Positions 58,434 through 64,000 of a DNA stretch of 64,000 nucleotides are shown here, in pieces. The notes under the pieces are model-generated. The model did not search any database, was not told where the DNA came from, and worked only from the letters and a program-made list of their open reading frames with translations. The position numbers and the translations under genes were made by a program. The DNA is taken from NCBI RefSeq assembly GCF_004340205.1, contig NZ_SLWB01000005.1, forward strand, positions 1-64,000. The letters are read 5' to 3'. Numbering within the stretch: the stretch's first letter is position 1; each line of letters opens with the position of its first letter. The DNA is from Acetobacteroides hydrogenigenes (GTDB lineage Bacteria > Bacteroidota > Bacteroidia > Bacteroidales > ZOR0009).

Positions 58434-61400
58434 ATGATAAAGCGGTTACTACTTTTTTGCCTATGCATATTCGGTGTCACTTTGGCTTCGGCAAGAGTAC
58501 ACTATCCGTGTATTAGCTTTGCCGATTTAAGCCAAAATCAGGATTCTGCCAAACAAAACGGAATGCTAACGGCCAAGCCGCTTAATGTAGATCCGGCAAC
58601 TGGCGATTATGTGCTCTATGACCTCAAGAGCGACAGATACATTTTCTATAAAAATCAGAGTGTTGCCCGAGGAATTCCTTACAAGATAATGAGCCGTGAG
58701 GAGTACCAACGGTACCGTGTTCAAACGGCAATGCAGCAGATGCTCCTTGCTAAGCGATCGGAACCTGTTTCTGGGAGCGGAGGCTTGGCCAACTCGCTCA
58801 TTCCCTCGCTAAATGTTGGAGGTGAAGGATTCGATAGAATTTTTGGAAGCAATACCATTAGCGTTATTCCTCGCGGTTCGGTAGAGCTGATTCTTGGTAT
58901 AAAAACCAATAAGACCGACAATCCCGTTATTGCGGAGCAGTTCCGCAAGACATCGATATTCGATTTTCAGTCGAAGCTGCAGATGAACGTTACCGGAATG
59001 GTAGGCGATAAGCTTAAAATGGACATCAACTACAACACCGAAGCTACGTTCGACTTCGAGAACAACGTAAAGGTGGAGTATACGGGAACGGAAGATGAAA
59101 TCATTCAAAAGGTGGAAGCCGGTAATGTTTCGTTGCCTTTACCCGGAACGCTTATCACCGGAAGCCAATCGCTCTTTGGATTTAAGACTCAACTTAAGTT
59201 TGGGAATCTAACAATGACCTCGATCTTTAGCCGACAGAGGGGTCAGAGCCAGTCTGTTGAGCTAAAGGGTGGAGCCCAAAACCAACAGTTCGAGCTGTCA
59301 GCCGACAGCTACGATGCTAACCGACACTTCCTAATGGGCCACTACTTCAGGGAAAGCTACGACAATGCGCTATCAACCTTTCCGCTGATTCAGTCGGGTA
59401 TCAACATTACGAAGCTGGAAGTATGGGTAACCAATAAGACTGCGCAATTCGACAACGCGCGCAACATTGTTGCTTTCCTCGACCTTGGAGAGTCGCAGCG
59501 CAACATCTACAACAAAGCCGCTTTCACGGGTAACGCAGGCGTGGTATTTCCTGCAAACGAAGCGAACAACCTATACTCGATGATGAACGGTGCACTTTCG
59601 GGCATACGGCAGATCGATCAAACTTCACCTATTCTATCGGGAATTGGGCTTCGTCAGGGCGAAGACTATGAGAAGCTCGAGAATGCTCGAAAGCTGAGCA
59701 CCAACGAGTATACCTTTAATCCGAAACTCGGCTACATATCGCTGAATAGCGCTCTCAACAACGACGAGATTTTGGGTGTGGCCTACGAGTATATTCAGAA
59801 TGGAAAAACCTACAAGGTCGGTGAGCTATCAACCGATGGGGTTGAGGCTCCTAAGGCGCTTGTCGTTAAGCTGCTAAAAGGAACTAACCTTACGCCAAAG
59901 CTCCCCAACTGGGCGCTGATGATGAAGAACATCTACTCCATAGGCAGCTACCAGGTTAATAAGGAGAACTTCTATCTCGACATTCTTTTCGAGGATAGCA
60001 AGGCCGGTACAACCATTAACTACATTCCCGAAGGAACTATAAAGAATAAGCCTTTGCTTAGCGTTCTTAACCTCGATAGGCTTAACTCTCAGGGAGACCC
60101 TTATCCCGATGGTATTTTCGACTTTGTGAATGGCATAACTGTTTTATCGGAAGGAGGTAAAATTATATTCCCGGTACTTCAGCCATTCGGGAGTTACCTG
60201 AGGGCGAAAATTGGGGATAACTCTATTGCAGACCGTTACGTTTACCAAGAGCTATACGACTCTTCGCTAACCAAAGCGAAGCAAGTTGCCGATAAGAATA
60301 GGTTTAAGCTTTTCGGAACATTCCAATCGTCAGCAGGATCTGAAATCTCGCTCAACGCCATGAATATTCCACAGGGTTCTGTAGTTGTTACCGCTGGAGG
60401 CTTAAAGTTGGCCGAAAATATCGACTACACGGTGGATTACGCGTTGGGTCGCGTGCGCATTATCAACCAGGCGTACCTCGAATCGGGAGTTCCAATTAAG
60501 GTTTCGCTGGAGAGCCAAGCGCTATTCAACATTCAAACCAAAACGTTGGTTGGTTCGCATTTCGATTACAGATTATCGGACGATTTTCATATTGGAGCTA
60601 CGGTTCTTCACCTATCCGAACGTCCTCTTACGCAAAAGGTCAACTTCTCCGATGAGCCCATATCGAATACAATATGGGGGGTAAACCTTTCCTACCAGAG
60701 CAAGGCGCCTTGGCTTACCTCAATGGTTCAGAAGATACCGTTTATTGAGACGCAGGCGCCATCGAGCATTCTCTTTGAGGCGGAGTTTGCGCACTTTATC
60801 CCTGGGCATGCTAAGGCAATTGGTAAAACGGGCAACTCGTACATCGACGATTTTGAAGGCGCTAAAATTCCAATTGATCTGCGCAGCTGGAATGCGTGGA
60901 CGCTGGCCTCGACACCTCAAGGTCAACCCGATTTGTTCCCCGAAGGAAACCAGACAAATAATCTAGCTTACGGATATAACAGGGCTAAGCTTGCTTGGTA
61001 TACCATTGATCCGCTTTTTCTCCGAAACACTTCGTATACTCCTTCGCACATTGCTCGCGATAAGGCTCAGCTATCGAGCCATTGGGTACGCGAGATTCGC
61101 GAACGGGAGCTTTACCCTGAGAAGGACGAAATTCAAGGCATTCCAAATACCATATCGGTGCTGAACCTTGCCTACTATCCGAAGGAAAAGGGTCCTTACA
61201 ACTACGAGACATCGACTAGTGCCGTATCAAAAGGATTGCTGAGCAATGGCGAGCTTGCGGCTCCCGAAACGCGCTGGGGCGGTATTATGCGCTCAATTCC
61301 GATCAGCGATTTCGAGATGGCAAATGTGGATTACATCGAGTTTTGGATGATGGATCCTTTTGTTTACGATCAGAATAAAAAGGGTGGAGAGCTTATCTTT

Positions 61401-64000
61401 AATCTTGGAAACATATCGGAGGATATTCTTCGAGATGGTCGTAAGTCTTTCGAGCATGGGCTTCCCACCACAGCAACGGTTACCAAGGTTGATACTACGG
61501 TATGGGGGCGGGTTCCCATTATCCAATCGTTGGTAAATGCATTCGATAATAATGCAGCGTCTCGCCAATATCAGGATGTTGGTATTGATGGGCTAAGTTC
61601 CAATGACGAGCAAAGCTTCTTTAATGCTTACCTTAAGAATCTGGAGATGCTGTTTGGTGCAGGATCAAAGGCTTACCAGAGCGCGCTTAACGACCCTTCG
61701 AACGACAACTACCACTACTTTAGAGGGAGCGATTACGACGAGCAGAAGCTGTCCATTCTCGATAGGTATAAGAACTTCAACAACCCAGAGGGAAACTCTC
61801 CTGCCTCCAACCAGAGTGGGGAGTCGTACAGCACATCGGCTACTTCAATTCCCGATGGAGAGGATATTAATCGCGACAACACCCTTAGCGATGCCGAATC
61901 CTACTTTCAGTATCGAATTCCGCTATCGCCCACAGGCCTAGAGGTCGGTAAGAATTTTGTTAGCGACAAGCGCGAAGTGGAGGTTGATTTGCCAATCGGA
62001 AAGAGTAAGGTTGCTTGGTATCAGTTTAAGGTTCCTATTGCAGAGTACGAGAAGATTATTGGCAATATTCAGGATTTTAAGTCGGTTAGGTTTATCCGTA
62101 TGCTGTTACACGGATTTGAGGATACCACGATTCTTCGTTTTGCCCGTTTGGAGCTGGTAAAGGGCGAATGGCGTAGGTATAACTTCTCTTTGCTCGAGGG
62201 TCAAACCGGAAATGTTTCGCAAATGACCAACGGAAGCATGGATATCTCTACGGTTAGCGTTGAGGAGAACTCGAGCCGAACCCCAATTAACTACATTCTT
62301 CCTCCAGGTATCGACAGGGTGATAGATCCGAGCAATCCGCAGGTCATTCGAGAAAACGAGCAGGCCATGCAGCTAAAGGTGATCGACCTTCAGGAGGGCG
62401 ATGCTCGGGCAACCTATAAAACTACCGGCTACGATTTCCGCCAGTACAAAAGGCTTAAGCTCGATGTACATGCAGAGGCAATTCCTGGTCTGCCGCTTAA
62501 GAATGGCGATCTTCATATCTTCATCCGATTGGGCAGCGACTATCGTAACAACTACTACGAGTACGAAATTCCGCTATCGCTTACTCCTTATGGAAAATAC
62601 TCTAGCGACAGGGAATCGGACCGAGAGATTGTTTGGCCAAGTAGTAATGCCTTTAATATAGCGCTGGATATATTCCAGAATATAAAGCTTAAGCGCTACG
62701 ATGCAATGAGAGCCTTGGGTTCCAGCGCATCAACCACCAAGATTTTTGCGATGAACGATGGAGCAAACGTTGTTCGAATACTTGGTAACCCTAGCTTAAG
62801 CAACGTGCGCACCATTATGATAGGTATTCGTAACCCTTCTAAGCAAGATAATGTAACCGACGATGGGCAACCTAAGTCGGGGATAGTGTGGGTGAATGAA
62901 ATGCGTCTTAACAGCTTCAACGAAGATGGTGGTTGGGCGGCAAATGCCCACATGATTGCCAAGATGGCCGACTTTGGGGTGGTGTCGTTGGCTGGAAGCA
63001 CGATGAAGCCTGGCTTTGGATCGTTGGAGAGCAAGCTTAATAGCCGAAATCAATCGGATGTTTACACCTACGATGTGGCGGGAGATTTTGAGCTAGGCAA
63101 GTTCTTCTCCGAAAAGGCCGGGGTAAGAATTCCTATGCACGTTGGCTACTCCGAATCTATTGCTAACGCCAAGTATAGTCCTACCGATCAGGATCTGTTG
63201 CTTAAAACAGCGCTGAAGTACTTACCCAATCAGCATGCGAAGGATTCGGTGCTGATGCTTGCACAGGACTTTACTGCACGAAAGAGCATCAACTTTACGA
63301 ATGTGGGGGTTGCGCCTCCTACGGCAAAGCCTTCGATTATTTCGCCATCGAACTTTTCGCTCACCTACGCCTACTACGAAACCTACTCGCGGAACCCTCA
63401 GATGGAGCGTCAGTTGCAGAAAAACTATAAGGGGATTTTCAGCTATGCGTATAATCAGACACCTCGGTACTTCGAACCGCTAGGAAAGGCTCGCGGTAGG
63501 ACGATTCAGTCGCCTTACCTGAGGCTAATTAAGGATTTTAATGTTGGGTACAAGCCTTCGCAGCTTAGCTTTGTCTCCGAGATAAATCGAAACTACAACG
63601 AGATAAAGGTTCGTAATCTTTCGGCCAATTCGGACATACAAATTCCATCATCGTACGCCAAAGATTTTTACTGGAATAGGGTTTATGCGCTGCAGTGGGA
63701 TTTAACCAAGAGCCTGAAGCTTACATTTTCTGCAAATAATCTAGCGCGCATTGACGAACCCGAAGGTATGGTAGACCGAAAGCGCGATAGGAGCAGCTAT
63801 CAGGTATGGAAGGATTCCGTTTGGAAGAATATAGCCATGGGAGGACGAAACGTGCACTACGATCACTCCTTTAACGTGCGCTACAACATTCCAATAAACA
63901 AGATTCCGATGTTTAACTGGGTAACGGCATCGGCATCGTACGACGGAACCTACGATTGGGATGCGGGTCCGATGCTTCCGGCTGGCTCTTCGTACTCTAT
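58434..64000 (+). CDS. sprA: SprA, type IX secretion outer-membrane translocon (5' part)
   Basis: An open frame of 1855 codons running off the window's end without a stop; the C-terminal part is missing. SprA is a giant beta-barrel that forms the outer-membrane channel of the type IX system. It starts with a signal peptide (MIKRLLLFCLCIFGVTLASA), then shows family hallmarks: GSVELILGIKTN near residue 150, FDFQSKLQMNVTGMVGDKLKMDINYNTEA, and later repeated barrel strands such as SKLQMNV-type and ASASYDGTYDWDAG at the end. Full-length SprA is about 2400 residues, so roughly three quarters is present. It is co-transcribed with ruvA. Confidence 0.96.
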   Translation, partial: MIKRLLLFCLCIFGVTLASARVHYPCISFADLSQNQDSAKQNGMLTAKPLNVDPATGDYVLYDLKSDRYIFYKNQSVARGIPYKIMSREEYQRYRVQTAMQQMLLAKRSEPVSGSGGLANSLIPSLNVGGEGFDRIFGSNTISVIPRGSVELILGIKTNKTDNPVIAEQFRKTSIFDFQSKLQMNVTGMVGDKLKMDINYNTEATFDFENNVKVEYTGTEDEIIQKVEAGNVSLPLPGTLITGSQSLFGFKTQLKFGNLTMTSIFSRQRGQSQSVELKGGAQNQQFELSADSYDANRHFLMGHYFRESYDNALSTFPLIQSGINITKLEVWVTNKTAQFDNARNIVAFLDLGESQRNIYNKAAFTGNAGVVFPANEANNLYSMMNGALSGIRQIDQTSPILSGIGLRQGEDYEKLENARKLSTNEYTFNPKLGYISLNSALNNDEILGVAYEYIQNGKTYKVGELSTDGVEAPKALVVKLLKGTNLTPKLPNWALMMKNIYSIGSYQVNKENFYLDILFEDSKAGTTINYIPEGTIKNKPLLSVLNLDRLNSQGDPYPDGIFDFVNGITVLSEGGKIIFPVLQPFGSYLRAKIGDNSIADRYVYQELYDSSLTKAKQVADKNRFKLFGTFQSSAGSEISLNAMNIPQGSVVVTAGGLKLAENIDYTVDYALGRVRIINQAYLESGVPIKVSLESQALFNIQTKTLVGSHFDYRLSDDFHIGATVLHLSERPLTQKVNFSDEPISNTIWGVNLSYQSKAPWLTSMVQKIPFIETQAPSSILFEAEFAHFIPGHAKAIGKTGNSYIDDFEGAKIPIDLRSWNAWTLASTPQGQPDLFPEGNQTNNLAYGYNRAKLAWYTIDPLFLRNTSYTPSHIARDKAQLSSHWVREIRERELYPEKDEIQGIPNTISVLNLAYYPKEKGPYNYETSTSAVSKGLLSNGELAAPETRWGGIMRSIPISDFEMANVDYIEFWMMDPFVYDQNKKGGELIFNLGNISEDILRDGRKSFEHGLPTTATVTKVDTTVWGRVPIIQSLVNAFDNNAASRQYQDVGIDGLSSNDEQSFFNAYLKNLEMLFGAGSKAYQSALNDPSNDNYHYFRGSDYDEQKLSILDRYKNFNNPEGNSPASNQSGESYSTSATSIPDGEDINRDNTLSDAESYFQYRIPLSPTGLEVGKNFVSDKREVEVDLPIGKSKVAWYQFKVPIAEYEKIIGNIQDFKSVRFIRMLLHGFEDTTILRFARLELVKGEWRRYNFSLLEGQTGNVSQMTNGSMDISTVSVEENSSRTPINYILPPGIDRVIDPSNPQVIRENEQAMQLKVIDLQEGDARATYKTTGYDFRQYKRLKLDVHAEAIPGLPLKNGDLHIFIRLGSDYRNNYYEYEIPLSLTPYGKYSSDRESDREIVWPSSNAFNIALDIFQNIKLKRYDAMRALGSSASTTKIFAMNDGANVVRILGNPSLSNVRTIMIGIRNPSKQDNVTDDGQPKSGIVWVNEMRLNSFNEDGGWAANAHMIAKMADFGVVSLAGSTMKPGFGSLESKLNSRNQSDVYTYDVAGDFELGKFFSEKAGVRIPMHVGYSESIANAKYSPTDQDLLLKTALKYLPNQHAKDSVLMLAQDFTARKSINFTNVGVAPPTAKPSIISPSNFSLTYAYYETYSRNPQMERQLQKNYKGIFSYAYNQTPRYFEPLGKARGRTIQSPYLRLIKDFNVGYKPSQLSFVSEINRNYNEIKVRNLSANSDIQIPSSYAKDFYWNRVYALQWDLTKSLKLTFSANNLARIDEPEGMVDRKRDRSSYQVWKDSVWKNIAMGGRNVHYDHSFNVRYNIPINKIPMFNWVTASASYDGTYDWDAGPMLPAGSSYS

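Noticed and set aside
1-64000. Insertion sequence, prophage or integrated element
   Set aside because: No transposase, integrase or phage structural gene was seen, and no tRNA is flanked by a repeated 3' segment. The repeats listed are all non-coding.

Overview
The window is a stretch of chromosome from a member of the Bacteroidota, most likely an anaerobic or oxygen-sensitive Bacteroidales-type bacterium. The evidence is the type IX secretion genes (sprA, sprE/porW and a protease with a type A sorting tail), Bacteroidota-specific families (a DUF4837 lipoprotein, an HU-CCDC81/SPOR protein), candidate promoters with a TAnnTTTG -7 box, and a superoxide reductase. It opens in the 3' end of a 5S rRNA and closes inside sprA. 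No transposase, phage gene or CRISPR array is visible; most genes are housekeeping or metabolic.

Layout. 0.1-3.5 kb: 5S end, an exported M28 peptidase, initiator tRNA, superoxide reductase. 3.5-8.3 kb: degenerate M23 protein, dxr, rseP, DUF4837 lipoprotein and a small partner, all on +. 8.4-15.2 kb: DUF985 cupin, cysteine hydrolase, histidine kinase, LtaS-like membrane sulfatase, and a pair made of a BPL_N lipoprotein and an Ntn hydrolase. 15.5-24.5 kb: an arginine biosynthesis cluster (GNAT, argG, argC, argD, argB, argE-like, argH), headed by a 40-codon leader ORF ending in Arg codons and with repeats in every gap. 24.5-33.5 kb: Cys/Lys-rich exported protein, yraN, a possible structured RNA, sdaA, panE, crcB-DUF190. 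33.8-41 kb: GH13 amylase, lipoprotein, TfoX-C and ComF proteins, FMN riboswitch with ribB, sirtuin. 41-46 kb: dnaG, a lipoprotein, then cysE-cysK behind a 21-codon leader ORF with five consecutive Cys codons and a terminator. 46-57.7 kb: HU/SPOR protein, TonB-like protein, ald, tsaE, sprE, an Nfu-like protein, mrp, secreted protease. 57.8-64 kb: ruvA and sprA.

The most interesting points are regulatory and structural. The cysE-cysK leader shows the full geometry of transcription attenuation: a Cys codon run, a sequence over the leader stop codon that can pair with the terminator's 5' arm, and a hairpin with a T tract just before cysE. The arginine leader has an analogous codon signal but no canonical terminator. 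Five intergenic tandem arrays share a 41-42 bp period (several with a 20-21 bp sub-period) although their sequences are unrelated; a sixth has a 24 bp period. In one array a diverged unit keeps its hairpin through paired changes. The arginine cluster lacks a carbamoyltransferase gene, and the gap where one might be expected holds one of these arrays.

All calls rest on reading the sequence by eye and on knowledge of protein families; no database search or folding program was run.
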